The notes: generated by a model not told the origin, from the sequence alone. Counted from the first letter of the stretch, positions 23,130 through 34,939 are shown. The stretch: 64,000 nt of DNA from Ursus arctos (GCF_023065955.2 NW_026622808.1:41738475-41802474), one strand, 5' to 3'. Numbers and translations are program-made.

Positions 23130-23820
23130 GTGAGATGTCTTCATGGCTGCCTGTGACCCACAAGACCCCACAGAGACCACAGCCTCTTCCCCTCATGCCC
23201 ATTTCAATCGTGCTTTCCATATCCCCTATTCTCCTGCCACACTGGCCTCTTTCAGTTCCTCCAAGACCCTGTGCCCTTTCCTTTGTCCATGTGTCCTCTC
23301 GTCTAGAACTCATCCCCACCTATCTCTACCACCTTGCTGACTCCCGTCCATCCTTCAGGACTTCCTCAAGGAAGCCTCGCTAGGGTCCCATGTCACACAA
23401 ACCCTCATGCTCCAGAGCAGAGCTTCCCAACCCCAGTTCTACTGCTATTTGGGGCCAGGTAATTCTTTGGTGTGGGGTCTATCTTGTGCCATGTGGAAAG
23501 TCAGCAACACTCATAGGCTGCAAGCATCTACCTCCCAGTCGTGACACGCAAGGAGGTCTCCAGGCATTGCCAAATGACCTGGGAAGGCAAAGGCACTCCT
23601 GGCTGAGAATCAATGGCCCACAGCCTTTCGGAACCACTTTCTGTACCTTCAGAGTGTTGGCCCCAGTGTTATCAACATGTGCTTGCGTGTGTCACTACTT
23701 GGCCATTTCGTCTACTTGACAGTGAGTGTGATGAAGGCGGGGATAGTGTGGGCTTCTTCTTGTCCCTGTACACCCGATATTCAGGGCGGTGCCTGGCTCA
23801 AAGCAGGATTCTAAGAAAAA
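23130..23820 (+). mobile_element. L2 LINE 3' end, interrupted by a MER20-like transposon
   Basis: The left part (to about 23417) has TGACCCACAAGACCCC, CACTGGCCTCTTTCAGTTCCTCC, TCCTTCAGGACTTCCTCAAGGAAGCCTC. The right part (from 23616) has CCATTTCGTCTACTTGACAGTGAGTGTGATGAAGGCGGGGATAG and GGGCGGTGCCTGGCTCAAAGCAGG. Together they match consecutive parts of the L2 3' end. Confidence 0.65.
23418..23615. mobile_element. MER20-like hAT-Charlie DNA transposon relic
   Basis: Ends CAGAGCTTCCCAACC and GGCTGAGAATCAATG are degenerate inverted repeats of the hAT CAGTGGTTCTCAACC type. Inside, GGGGCCAGGTAATTCTTTGGTGTGGGG, CTGCAAGCATCTACCTCC, CCCAGTCGTGACACGC and GTCTCCAGGCATTGCCAAATG match the MER20 word order. 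Length, about 198 bp, is close to that expected for this non-autonomous family. Its expected 8-bp target duplication is only partly preserved (CTCCAGAG versus GCCCACAG). Confidence 0.72.
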
Positions 23821-26304
23821 TGCACACTTTCTGGATTTGTACCTAAAAAGGGCTGGGTCAGATACCGCATACTCAAATCAGTAGCTGATGGAACATTGCT
23901 GAAGAGGTTGTGTTTTTTGGTTTTTTTCTGGAACACAAAAATTATGCCACCATAGTTAGGGTCCAGGAAGATGAATCACTGGGCAGGATGAACACTGACC
24001 AAACACCCAGAACATCAGGAGAACTTCCTGCCAAAGGAGGAGGTGAGAGGTTATTAACAGTGCCCCTGATGGTACACGAGGATCACAGACTGACATCCCG
24101 CCACATGTCAGTGGGGCCCTAATTAAAAAGAGAACGTGTTCTTTGGCAAGTGTTGCCACATGACCGTGGCACCATGGGCAGGCGGCACGTGCCACCAGCC
24201 TGAAGACACACACCACGACGGGGCATCCGTGCCCAGCTGTGCCATCCCATGTTTCCCTGGCGGAAATCAGAAAACAACATAACCTCAGCTGATGGGTTTA
24301 TTAAGACACAGAAGACATTACAGAGGCCCTTTTGACATTATAATCTCTAACACAGTCAGAGGGAGACGCCGACTTGCCATCATTATTGAAAGTAATTGGT
24401 AAAAAAAAAAAAAAAAAAAGAAAGAGAGAGAGAACGAGAGCCTTCCTATAAAGCTGTCATGTTAATTATTTGGCCTACAGGTGTGTTCAGCACTCCTGCC
24501 TCACTGCCTATGGTGGCTCCTGCCAGCGCTGGGTCGCTGTCCCCAGCCACCCCACTCCCGTCTCTCCTCTGGGGCAGCGGCATCTGAAGCGGCCAGAGTA
24601 AACGTTAGGCAGAATGCTACCTCGGCCAGCTTTCCCTTTGCCCAGTTTCATTTTCATGCTGGCCCAGCTCTTGATACATCCCTATCGCTCTGGTACTCGG
24701 GCAAGCAAGAGTCCAATTTTCCAGGACAGACAGGCCAGATGAACACCAGCAACCTCGGTGACATCACACATAGTATCCCCACAACACAAAAGCGAGTTTT
24801 ATTCAGACTGAACCGAGGTTCTCAGGAAGTGGAGACCAGCGATCAGAAGCCCAAATGTTTTCACAGGTCAGGCAGATCATGTAACAGAGTCAAGTAAGGC
24901 AAACAGGAGCAGAAAGGGAGGGGTGAGGACCCTGGAAAACAGGGCTGGCAGACGGTGGGCTCAGCATCACCAGAAAAGCCCACTGTGCCAGGGAAGCTGG
25001 TGATACCCACCACCAGAGCGGCAGCCACCACACATGGAGTGGACACTCCAGTTAGATTTATGGGACGAATGAATTCCGATCCAGGAATCCACCCTGTTCT
25101 TTGTGGGCCCTGGGCTCCATCGCCAGAATACTTTTTAGGTGTTCAGTGACTCACCGAGAGCCTTAAATCTCTGGTGCTTTCAGCACAACTGCCATTTGGA
25201 AAGTGCTAAACTTATTCAGAAATTTAAAAATGGAAACGAAGGGTGAGCTGGAGCCACTGATGCACGTAGGGGACCCCATTTAATGTCACTTGGGGAAGCA
25301 CAGACTCCACAGAGCTCATGGTCATAAGTGATTTTATTTCCAACTTGTTATGGGGGGCATTATTTAAAATACCTTGAGAGACCATAATATTTTACAAGAG
25401 GCTTAGTAACCTGTCAGGTCTCCAAAATGAAGACTAAGGATGTCAAATAAGATTATCGTGATATACCTCTATTTTCCAAAATAAGGGAAGGAAAAAAGCA
25501 CTGCTCACACCGATTCTCCTCCAAGAAATGTACTTTTCCCAACTTAGCACACACGGAATATAAAAACATAATTATACACATAGGTATACACTCAGAAACC
25601 ATAGAAAGTCTGTTGCTTGTAGAAAACACAAGCAGTTTGGAAGGGCGTAACACAAAAACACTGATCCCAGTATTCAGAGATATGCTCAGTGAACAATTTC
25701 AGGCAGGGAGGGAGGGAAGGAGAGAGGGAGGTGTAGGGGTGTGTGTATGTGTGTGTCACAAATGGGATCATATTGCCACAGAGCGCCTACTCTTTCCCTC
25801 AACAACTTGGGCATCTTATCGTCCATGAATAGATGTCTGCTTTGTTCTTTTTCTCAACTGCTCAGTAAAAACCCACCTTAAAAATACAGAAAGCTGACTC
25901 ATCTCAACACTCATCATGGAAAAGTTTCTATAATGTGAGCTCTTTCTCATCTCTCCAATATTATTAGGCTTAAACAAATTACCAGAATCAACAGACGTGA
26001 CTGACATTGGCTTCTGTTATGAGGATTCGGTTTTAATTTGGATGGGTTTAAAAAATTATTTAGAAAGGCCCGAGTATGAGGGAATGAGGAGAAAGCATCC
26101 CAGAGGAGTGTGAGGATGGAAAGTGTATTTTTGAGAAAGGATTTGGGAGACTAGTTACAAATCCTAAGGGTTCAGACTTATAGGCCAATTATTCCTTGGT
26201 ACGTATTGAATACTTTATATAAGTTACGTTAAGAATTGGAAAGTAGATTCCTCTTTGGTTGTTATTTTCAACCTTCAGAAATACGTGTCCTCAGTGTAAA
26301 CATA
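23821..26304. other. Mostly single-copy DNA, no gene seen
   Basis: Holds an A-run then GA-rich patch (24401-24439) and a GGGA-rich to TG-rich patch (25700-25758). The 138-codon frame at 24481-24897 has no recognisable domain. No other repeats recognised. Confidence 0.45.
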
Positions 26305-26460
26305 CATCAGATATGTGATTAGTGCATACAACGTGGGAGGCAGTGTGCTGAGCCCTGCCGAGGGCCTATCTCATTTAATCTTCGTACTCTCCCTGAGAAT
26401 AAGGGACTATAATTATCAGCCTCTAGAACCCAGACTCTATGACCATCACTTATATCTTTA
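26305..26460 (-). mobile_element. MIR SINE
   Basis: GGAGGCAGTGTGCTGAGCCCTG, CCTATCTCATTTAATCTTCGTACTCTCCCTGAGAATAAGGGACTATAATTATC and CCAGACTCTATGACCATC are reverse-complement MIR. Confidence 0.6.
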
Positions 26461-26477
26461 AAAATGCCAGAGATTGA

Positions 26478-26672
26478 GGGGCACCTGGGTGGCTCCGTGG
26501 GTTAAGTGTCTGCCTTCAGCTCAGGTCATGATCCCTGGGTCTTGGGATCAAGCCCCATATTGGGCTCCCTGCTCAGCAGGGAGTCTGCTTCTCCCTCTCC
26601 CTCTCCCTCTGCCTGCTGCCCACCCTGCTTGTGCTCTCTGTCAAATAAATAAATAAAATCTTTTTTTTTTTT
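26478..26672 (+). mobile_element. Carnivore SINEC
   Basis: Head GGGGCACCTGGGTGGCTCCG, CCCTGCTCAGCAGGGAGTCTG, CTC-rich tract, AATAAATAAATAAAATC then T-run. The target duplication AATGCCAGAGATT is at 26463-26475 and 26673-26685. It ends in T10 after AAAATC, not poly-A, which is unusual and suggests tail rearrangement or loss. Confidence 0.92.
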
Positions 26673-26989
26673 AATGCCAGAGATTTAAGAACAGAAAAAA
26701 AATGTGTTGCCTCCTTCATGCTCTGGGTTTTTCCTCCAAATGGGGGGTAGGGAGATGGGGAGGGGAGTAAATGTTTGCTTTCTCTTTGCCTAATTAGCTT
26801 TCTATTGTACTTGGGAGGGCTTAAGGCAGCACCCTGCCAACTTAAATTAACAAACATTCAAAGATTTAGGCAGGAGAGGCAGAGAAGAAGAGCAGGAAGG
26901 ACGGACCTTCAGAAACCATTTGTACCTATTTCCCAAGAGAAGAAAGGTTAACTTCCTCGGGTGGCCAAGAGTCCAGTTCCTCTAATGGT

Positions 26990-27325
26990 CCTTTGAGACC
27001 ACTCGCCACTCCTCAAATACACCAAACATACCCCATACTTCGGTACTTTGAGCTAGTTCTTCTACCTGGGAAGCTCCCTCCCTCCCCAATTTCTCATGTG
27101 GGGGAGCCCTCACTTCCAACAGAGTTCTGCTCAAATTACACCTCCACCCTCAACACTCTCTTATCCCCTAACATGCTCTGTGTTATCTTCAGCACTTCAG
27201 AATACAAAGTAACATATAGAGTCCCGTGTTTTGTGACTGTCACCCTCACTATAAACTCCATAGGTATATACAGTCCCTGAAAAAGTATCAGTACCAGCTT
27301 AATAAGTATTTGTTGAATGAGAGAA
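26990..27325 (+). mobile_element. L2 LINE 3' end
   Basis: CTACCTGGGAAGCTCCCTCCC (L2 TGCCTGGAATGCTCTTCCC), CAGAGTTCTGCTCAAATTACACCTCC, CACTATAAACTCCATAGG and AATAAGTATTTGTTGAATGAGAGAA follow the L2 3' end to its tail. Confidence 0.66.
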
Positions 27326-27934
27326 TTGTGTACTACATGAAAAGCATCCTTTTAGAGTGCTTGTAGGCAATCTCAAACCAAAGTGTCTGTGCGTGCATAC
27401 AAACATATATGTATGCGTATATATAGAGACCCACACATACGTACATACTTGCATTCTGTAGTTTAGACTCTTAGATCATCGCCAATTGAGGAGACTCAGT
27501 GATAGCACATCGGTGATCCAACCAGTATAAGCCAATTGAATTAGAAGCACAGGACCCTTAGGGTAGTTAGGCATTGCAGTAATTGTGATGGAGGACAGCA
27601 AGTCAATGAGTAATGAGTAACAGTGTTGTGTTATTTGTGGATGAACCATGAAATCTTCATGAACTTTATACAAAATCCATTTTTCTCCTTTTCACTTTTT
27701 ACAGCAAAAATTAAAATAAAAATGGATAACTGCTCCGAGTCCTATTCTAGCTATTAATACTTATAGAAATTTAAATGTATCAGGTCTTCCTGAGCTGATC
27801 AAATCCCTACAGTTAGCTAGGCATTTATTTCCTATTTTGATGATCGTGGTTACAGAGGCTCCAAAGATTCCCAGTCAGTACTCGTGGGTGTTCAGATGGC
27901 CTGGTGATAAACACTTGAAAAAAGACCCTATGGG
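27326..27934. other. Unassigned sequence with TA/CA-rich patch
   Basis: A short alternating patch (ACATATATGTATGCGTATATATAG) near 27401-27426. No gene or repeat family recognised. Confidence 0.45.
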
Positions 27935-28145
27935 CGGAGGTGGCGGGGGACACACACTCGCGTGACTCTGTCAGTTAATCCTCTGATTCTTGATTTCAGC
28001 TCAGGTCATGAACTCAGCCTCCAGGGATGGAGACCCACATCAGAGCTCCCTGCTCAGCAGGGAGTCTTCTTGTTCCTCTCCCTCTGTCCCTCCCCCCACT
28101 CATGCTCTCTCTCAAATAAATAAAATCTTAAAAAAAAAAAAAATT
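27935..28145 (+). mobile_element. Carnivore SINEC, diverged
   Basis: Head is damaged (GGTGGCGGGGGACACACACTCG), but ATTTCAGCTCAGGTCATGAACTCAG, CTCCCTGCTCAGCAGGGAGTC, and CAAATAAATAAAATCTTAAAAA are clear. More diverged than the other copies, so older. No certain target duplication. Confidence 0.85.
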
Positions 28146-28793
28146 AAATAAAGAAGCCCCTGTTGGAAGACAAAAGACTGATAGGTTTCATCCCTCCAGA
28201 GAATTATCTTCCACCCCTTCTCCATGACTGTTAGGCTGATGTAATTAATCTAACACATGGAACATATTTTATCCTTCATTTTCAAGTATGTGGTCTATTA
28301 ACAGTTTTCACGAGCACTCTGATTATGCAGGGTGCTTGTTAATGGATCCCTGCCAATACCAGCCATCAAGCTAATGACCTGTGCTTGCCAGCTCCAAGAC
28401 AAAGGACCGCTCTCGGGCATTTCTCCTCAGGACTCAAAGAAGAATCCCCTCCGCAAGTGATCTTGGAGTAGCAGGTATACACCGCATTTCTGCCAAAGGA
28501 TTTCCCAGCTCGGTGTGAGGGCATCAAGAGAGGAGGAGAGAAAATCTAATTCATACTGGTTTAGATTATTGACTTCACTCTTAAGGAAGATAAAATAAAA
28601 GGAAGAGCCTTGCTTTTAAAGGTGAGATCGGGAATGTTTATCCTGCATTTCATCAATGTCAGCTTTTATATGTTGGGTGACAGTCTATATCCTGTGACTT
28701 GTCAATGGCACCACACAGTGTAGCTAAAAGGTTGAAGGTTATTTCTGTAACGATTGATATTCTTTCTGCGGTAGCAGGCAAGCCTCTGCAAAT

Positions 28794-28824
<31 letters not shown>

Positions 28825-30069
28825 CTCTGCTGCTCTGGAAAATCCTGTTTAAAGCTCTTAGGTGAAAGAGCTGCGGACCCCAGCAGCTTAACAAACCTTA
28901 AACACGGACTTGACACATCGGAATATGCGATGCTATTCACCACCCAGCTTCAAGCCCCTTCAGGAGCACCTGAAACACAGTTGGAAGTATCTCTGAACAT
29001 GGGGTAAAAGTGCATGCATGACCTGCGTGGTCACTGGCTTCTCTTCGGTCAAATAAGAAAAATGCTTTGGGTCAGCACACTTGCTCAGCTAATGGAAAGA
29101 TTGCCCAAAATGATGAGGACGAGGGTCATGGAAAAAACGAGCAGATAAGTCAGCCCACAACTGACCCCATCCTTCCTAACTGACAAACCTTGATTCAATG
29201 ACAAACAGGAATTCTAATGAAATAAACTGAGTATTTGAAAAAAATCTCATTAAAAGCTTCCTGAAATTCCCTTGAAAGCTACCCAACCCAATCACACAAA
29301 TAAGGTGGATACAAATATGCATCACCTACAGGGCAGGAGAATAGAGAGCAGCTGCAAAAATGTTTGCTGTTTTGTTAGTTTCATATATAGTGTGCTTTGT
29401 TTCGGTGGGAGGGGAGACAAGTAACAAAAACCTTGAAAACTCTTTTGTGTGTGTGGTAAACACTCTTTTAAATTAACAAATGATAAGCCAAAGTGATCTC
29501 ATCTTTGCAACTCCACAGAGAAACAGAAAAACATTAAAGTCCCTTAAAAATGTCATTGTCCATGTTTTTACATCAAAGGTTAGGATGTTCCTCAGTATGT
29601 TGCAGGGAAATGAGGTCTCAAGTGCACAAAGGGTCAATGACAGTGGGGGTTCTCACACATCTACAGGAGATGAAAGCCCCCCAGGGAAGAGAAACCTGAC
29701 TACCTGGTGACATTCAACAGAAACCTCTAGGCAGTGAGAAGAACATGGATCCACATGGCCACAAAAACTTCAGTGGAAGAATCTAACAAAGGAAGAATCC
29801 ATCAACAAAGAATTCAACAAACAATCCTCGGGAGGGACGATATAAACTAAAAATGTGAACAGAGTAAACCACAGCGCTAATCTGTAATTTACTTCAACTG
29901 GCCAGGAAACAAATGAACAAACAAAAACAGTATAGTTGTATATATGCCAGAAATTATAACGATACATGGAATGGACATCTGCTGTTTCTGATTACCCAGC
30001 ATTCATTACTCCTATCTAGTTTTCCTTTGGAACATTTTTTTACCTACTTTCAGTCCAGGTATTTTGAGA
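28146..30069. other. Mostly single-copy DNA with T29 run, no gene seen
   Basis: T run at 28796-28824 splits a sequence that otherwise looks unique. Blocks around 28690-28950 and 29090-29290 are repeat-free and even in composition and might be conserved, but this cannot be judged here. Open frame 28659-28943 crosses the homopolymer and is not a gene. Confidence 0.45.
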
Positions 30070-30190
30070 GAGGTCCTTTTAGGCACAAGCATGTGACCAA
30101 ACTGAACAATCCATCCCCTGACCTCATCCTGCCTGGGAGAGTTGGTCTAAGGATTTTGCTGAATGTACTGGGAGAGATTCTCTTGACAGT
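30070..30190 (+). repeat. Ancient interspersed repeat, unclassified
   Basis: AGGCACAAGCATGTGACCAAACTGAACAATCC, then GGGAGAGATTCTCTT. Similar word order to the segments near 2125 and 11068. Low support. Confidence 0.3.
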
Positions 30191-30474
30191 GGCTTAATTA
30201 GATAGTTGGAGGCAGGCAGGGTGACGGGTAGGCAGGTAGGCAAGTGACCATATTTGTCATTACACAAGAAAAACCTTCCAGAGAATAAAGGTATCATAAA
30301 AGAAAGCAGAATTAAGTGATGGATAGAGATTCCTAGCAATAGAAGAGTCTCTACATGCAATCAGGAATGAAGCTAAGTTATTTGAGCCAATAACTTCTCT
30401 TGTTTGCATAAGTTGCTCTGATACATTTGTATCACTTGCAATGGCTAATCCATTCCACGTGTGATGCAAATGTG

Positions 30475-30600
30475 GCCTGATCTTTACAAGTATAAACTGC
30501 CTTAGCAAAAGGACCATATCTTGCTTACCAGTGTAACATCAGCACTTAGAACAACAACTGATGTGAGAAGACTTTGGGTAATTGTTCAATGAATAGATTA
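30475..30600 (+). mobile_element. L2 LINE 3' tail fragment
   Basis: GGACCATATCTTGCTTACCAGTGTAACATCAGCACTTAGAACAACAACTG then ATTGTTCAATGAATAGATT, parallel to the L2 3' tail (TCTTGTTCACTGCTGTATCCCCAGCGCCTAGAACAG..TGTTGAATGAATGA). Confidence 0.48.
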
Positions 30601-31689
30601 AAAAATTTTTAAATGGATCTTTGTTGACTCAAAAATTATCTCTAAAATTCAGAGCTTTTAAAAATGAAAGATAATCAAAACAGGTTTGTCCTTTTCGTCA
30701 AAATCCCGGCAAGATCAAACTGGGGAAAAATTCATGTTCTCCCATATCTATCTGACCCCAAACAAATTATTACCTCCACATGGTATTCAGTTTTGGGCAG
30801 ATGTTTATGGAGCGATAACCTGCATACTGTATTTTTAATGAATAAGCCTATTATCTATTTTTCTCTCACAAACAGTAAAACCAGTGCCAAAATATTAAGC
30901 TATTCTCCCAAGAAGGTGGCATGTGATCCCAAATCCCTGGTTTCTAGAGGTGGTTAGACAAGCAAACACAAGGACCCAACTTCATGGGTAGAACTAAAAA
31001 CCTAGTTAGAAGGAAAACACCCAACTTCCTACCCCTAGCTGATACCAGGGTCCAGGTAAAATGAAACACTTTCCGTAGGCCTGTTTCTATTTCCATTAGA
31101 AAATTAAAACATTTGTATCTTTTAATGTAACTATATGACCACACTTTTCTTTCCTCATTTTCGATGTGGTATTATTAAGGGATGCAATTTTTTTTTAAAT
31201 ACCTGCTTTCCTTCAGCTAATGCAAAAACAAATGTTTTGTTGTTGCTGTTGTTTTCCTGGAAATAACTTCACACTGTTGGTTACCATGCTACATTTTGCG
31301 GCAAATAAAATGTCTCTTCCTCTTCTACAAAAATCTCAGGTGACTACGAATGAGAGAAAAGTTTTGAGCACTTGGAACTCTCTGAGCTAGGTCTTATTTG
31401 GCTGTATGATATGGTACTCCAGTTACACCTGCCACACCTTTGTGACCCTGGTCACAAAGCAAACCTTTCACAGCAGAGACAGACTCCAAAGAAGACAACC
31501 AACTGCAGATGCCAACTGGATGCTGAATAGCTGAATGGTTTCCACTTGTTTTCCAAAGCAAATGTAAAAGTCCAGAGTAAAACTGCCACTTTCACCTTTT
31601 GTTGGGACCTACTGTTTGTTGACTTTTTGAGTTACAATCTCTCATTTTTGGAGTCATATATTTATTTCAAATTGATCCTTCCTTCTTTT
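30601..31689. other. Single-copy-looking DNA with a 22-bp palindrome
   Basis: No repeats recognised. The palindrome at 31438-31459 is listed separately. No gene seen. Confidence 0.45.
31438..31459. other. 22-bp inverted repeat, everted GGTCA half-sites
   Basis: Arms CTTTGTGACC and GGTCACAAAG match over all 10 bases around a CT spacer. The TGACC-CT-GGTCA arrangement looks like everted nuclear-receptor half-sites, but a chance palindrome is possible. Confidence 0.35.
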
Positions 31690-32130
31690 CTTCATGCAAT
31701 ATTTTTTAAATGCCTTTGATTTGCTCGGTAGTGAGCCAGTGCTGGGAACATAATGATGTACAAAAAGTCCACACAGCCCTAGCTTTTCTGGAAAGTCCAG
31801 GCTAGTAGGGGAGAGAGAGATGATTTCAATAATCATTTAAGTAAACATATAACAGGAAAATCAAAGTGAGTTTGGGGGGGGGGGGTGTCCAGAGAGGTCT
31901 CTTGAGGGAATGAAGATGTAAACTGAGAGGTGTGTATTCAACAGACCTAGAAGTTGCGTGTGTTGAATGGAATGAGGAAGACGGGTAGGGCACAAAGATA
32001 TGGGAAAAGAAAGGACAGCAAGAACAGAGACTCTGTGGGAAAAAGTGGCCAGTGGCTGGGCACCAAGACAAGGCTGGCGTGTATAGGAGAGGAAGGCCAA
32101 GGAAAGGCCACTCCAACAAGGAGCTTCCAA
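31690..32130 (-). mobile_element. L2 LINE fragment
   Basis: GTGAGCCAGTGCTGGGAACATAATGATGTACAAAAAG, TTGAGGGAATGAAGATG, and GAGAGGAAGGCCAAGGAAAGGCCAC follow reverse-complement L2. A run of 14 G sits within it at about 31873-31886. Minus- and plus-strand open frames here are non-coding shadows. Confidence 0.6.
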
Positions 32131-32439
32131 AGTGCTTCAGGATGGAGGTTGGTATCCTATGACTAATAAGAACCATCCGACTTACTTCGTTAATAAAACA
32201 AAACTGGTTAAATTCAACACATTTTCTGTAGACTTCACTAACATCTCAGTAGAACTGATAGAGAAAATCCCACTGCACATTCCCCTTGCTTCACTTAAAT
32301 ATTACTGTATCACACTGGCATCTAATGAAACATATGTCCCCTACCTCCATTCTTCGTGTGTAAACCGTATCTAAGATTCCTTCAACACTGTTTTCTTTGC
32401 TCTTCTGATCATCAAAGTAACAATCATGTAAAATAGCAA
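32131..32439. other. Unassigned sequence, no gene seen
   Basis: AT-rich DNA between an L2 and a MIR. Nothing recognised. Confidence 0.4.
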
Positions 32440-32690
32440 TTATTATAATTCATGATGATAGCAGCCAAAATTTGCTGAAGACTCATTATGGACGAGATAT
32501 TAAACCCACCACTTCCTGTGCAAGTCCACAATGAAATCAGCTTTAACCTTAAAAATTCTTCATTAACTGCACATTACAAACTGAGACTCAGAGAGAAAAG
32601 ACTATTTGACCAAAATTGCGCAGGTAATGACTAGCCCAGTTGGTACATCATTACAACTCTATCTGTTTTCAAGGTCTACATTTAGTAACT
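32440..32690 (-). mobile_element. MIR SINE
   Basis: ATTCATGATGATAGCAGCCAAAATTTGCTGAAGACTCATTATG, CATTACAAACTGAGACTCAGAGAGAAAAG, GACCAAAATTGCGCAGGTAATGACTAGCCCAG are reverse-complement MIR in order. Confidence 0.6.
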
Positions 32691-33690
32691 GAGGTAAAAT
32701 TCACGTAACATAAAATTAACCATTTTAAAAGGAACAATGCAGTGTCATTTAGGAATGTGTCATGTGGTGGAAACACTACCTCCTCCCACAGCATTGCAAC
32801 ATCCCAAAATAAAACCCATGCCCCCTAAGTAATTATTCCCTATTTTCTGTTTCCCCCGGCTCCTAGCAACCATCACCATTTTCTGTCTGTATGGATTCAC
32901 CTACTTTAGGTCTCAGATAAATGGAATCATAAACTATGTGACCTTTTGTGTCTACCTTCTTTCACCTACCATAATGTTTTGGAGGTTCACCCGCAAAGTA
33001 GCGTGTACCAATATTTCATTGCTTCTCTATGGTTGAATAGTATTCCACCAGTGTATTCCACAAATTACTCATCTGTTTATAAATATGTGGGTTATTTGCA
33101 CATTTGGGCTATTCTGAAGAGTGCTGCTGTACATAAGTTTGTACAGTATTTCTTTAATCATCTCTTTTTGTTGTTGTTGTTGTTTTGCATATACCCTGTG
33201 GGAAGAACTGCAGAGTCATAAGTGATTCTAACTTCCGAGGAGCCACCAAACTGTTTTCCACCATGGCCATACCATTTCCACCAGCCATGTAGCAAGGGTT
33301 CCAATTTCTCTATATCCTCACCAACATGTGTTTTTATCTGGTGTTTTGATTATAATCATTCAAGTGAATATAAAGTGATATTCTCATTGTGGCTTTGATT
33401 TGCATTTCTCTAATGACTAATGATGCTGAGCACCTTTTCATATGTTTGTTGGTCATTTGTATATCATCTTTGGAGACATTTCTCTTAAGTCCTTTGCCCA
33501 TTTGGGTTGTTTGTCTTCTTATTTTTGTATATATTATGGATGCAAAATGATTTCCCCCTATGTTTTCCTCTAAGAGATTCATGGCTATAAGCTGTTATAT
33601 TTAGTTCATTGGCCCACTGTGAATTAATTTTTTGTATATGGTGCGAGGTATCAAGGTCCATGCTTTTAATAACCCACCTATGTAAGAGGC
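32691..33690 (-). mobile_element. Old L1M LINE fragment (3' UTR plus ORF2 end)
   Basis: GAGGTAAAATTCACGTAACATAAAATTAACC is the well-known reverse-complement L1M 3' UTR. It is followed by GGTTGAATAGTATTCCACC, TTTGGGCTATTCTGAAGAG, GCATTTCTCTAATGACTAATGATGCTGAGCACCTTTTCATATG and TGTTGGTCATTTGTATATC, all in L1 antisense order. Heavily mutated, with no open ORF2. Contains a (GTT)n patch near 33170-33185. Confidence 0.85.
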
Positions 33691-34329
33691 TTCTCCAAAG
33701 CCTGAAGTAAAGGTTATCTTTTAAAAATGAAAATGGGAAAAATGAAATCACCCCTATGAAGAAAAAAAATCTACATTTTTGTAGATTTCTAGCTCCTCTG
33801 GGAAAGAAGGAGAAGTTCAGGATTTATATACGGGTGATGAGGGTTCCATGTAGCCAACAGACATGTTTTGTTTGGCCAATCATATGTATGAATGCTTTAT
33901 ATCATTTGCTAATATAACATGAAGAATTTTTACATAAAGATCCAGACTTCCCACTCTCTTTGGAAGTACTAGACATTTTAGCCACAGTTTGCTAGAGCAA
34001 CAAGGGTGTGATGCTCTGAGCCCCTGAAGAAAGTCTCTCCAGCTTGTCCCAGACCTCAGCAGGCCCATCTCATTAATTTCCATTACCCAACAGGCTGTTG
34101 TCAACATGTGGGTGTTGCCTAAGAAGCAACCTCTGCCTCTGAAAAAAGTCAGATGTTATAGCCTGATGAATCTTACACATTCCTGTCTAGACAAAGAAAA
34201 TCATAGGGAAACAACAAAGGGCAAAAACGGACTGACCGTCCCTAAGGGTAGGCCCATGAGACAGGTACATTTTAAAGGTGAAGATGGAGGCATGATGGTT
34301 TAGGGACACTCACCACTGGGATTCTTGCT
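33691..34329. other. Unassigned sequence, no gene seen
   Basis: AT-rich DNA with a CATGTTTTGTTTGGCCAATC patch near 33860. No secure family. Confidence 0.4.
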
Positions 34330-34830
34330 CTGTCTTGCCCCCCCTATAGTTTATAATGAGGTTTTTCTCAGCCACTCTCTTTGTCTGACCCGTTACTCCT
34401 CCTTCATGTCTCAATGTAGACTTCAGTTCCTCCAGGATGCCTCCCCAAATCCTCTGCCTCTAGAGTAAGTCAGCCTTCTATGCCTCAGTACAACATTGTT
34501 CCAGAACTGGTGACGTAATTTGCAGAGCCCAACACAAAATGACAATGGGGGGCATCTTGTTCAAAATTAAGAATCTCAACACAGCGACAGCAGAGCGTTT
34601 AGCCAAGTTGAGGGGTGGGGGGGTAGCCTTCTGAGCCTGGAGCCCTGAGCAGCTGCACAGGTCGCAAGCCCGTGGAGGAGACCCTGCCATTTTCTCTTCC
34701 ATCATACTGGCTTCCCTTCGCTGCTGTTGCTTCTTCTTGCCTTTGAATCACCCCAGCGGAACACAGAGTGCCTGGCATGTAGTAAACTTTAAGAAATATG
34801 AGTTGACTGACTGAATGAAAGGATGGGGGT
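34330..34830 (+). mobile_element. L2 LINE 3' end, interrupted by an unclassified insert
   Basis: Left part (34330-34480) has TTCAGTTCCTCCAGGATGCCTCCCC; right part (34700-34830) has AGAGTGCCTGGCATGTAGTAAAC then GAGTTGACTGACTGAATGAAAGG, the L2 tail. The 220 bases between (GACGTAATTTGCAGAGCCC..CTGCACAGGTCGCAAGCCCGTGG) are a separate old sequence that I cannot name. A G run sits at 34615-34623. Confidence 0.55.
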
Positions 34831-34939
34831 GGATAATGATTAAACTACCATAATATTCTGAGCTATTGTTCTAATATCCATTGTTAGCTGCTCCACAAAT
34901 GCTCCTTCAAATTTTATCTTCTGTAACAATGACACTATG

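Noticed and set aside
24401..24439. A-run plus GA-repeat as a SINE tail
   Set aside because: No SINE body upstream or downstream in either orientation.
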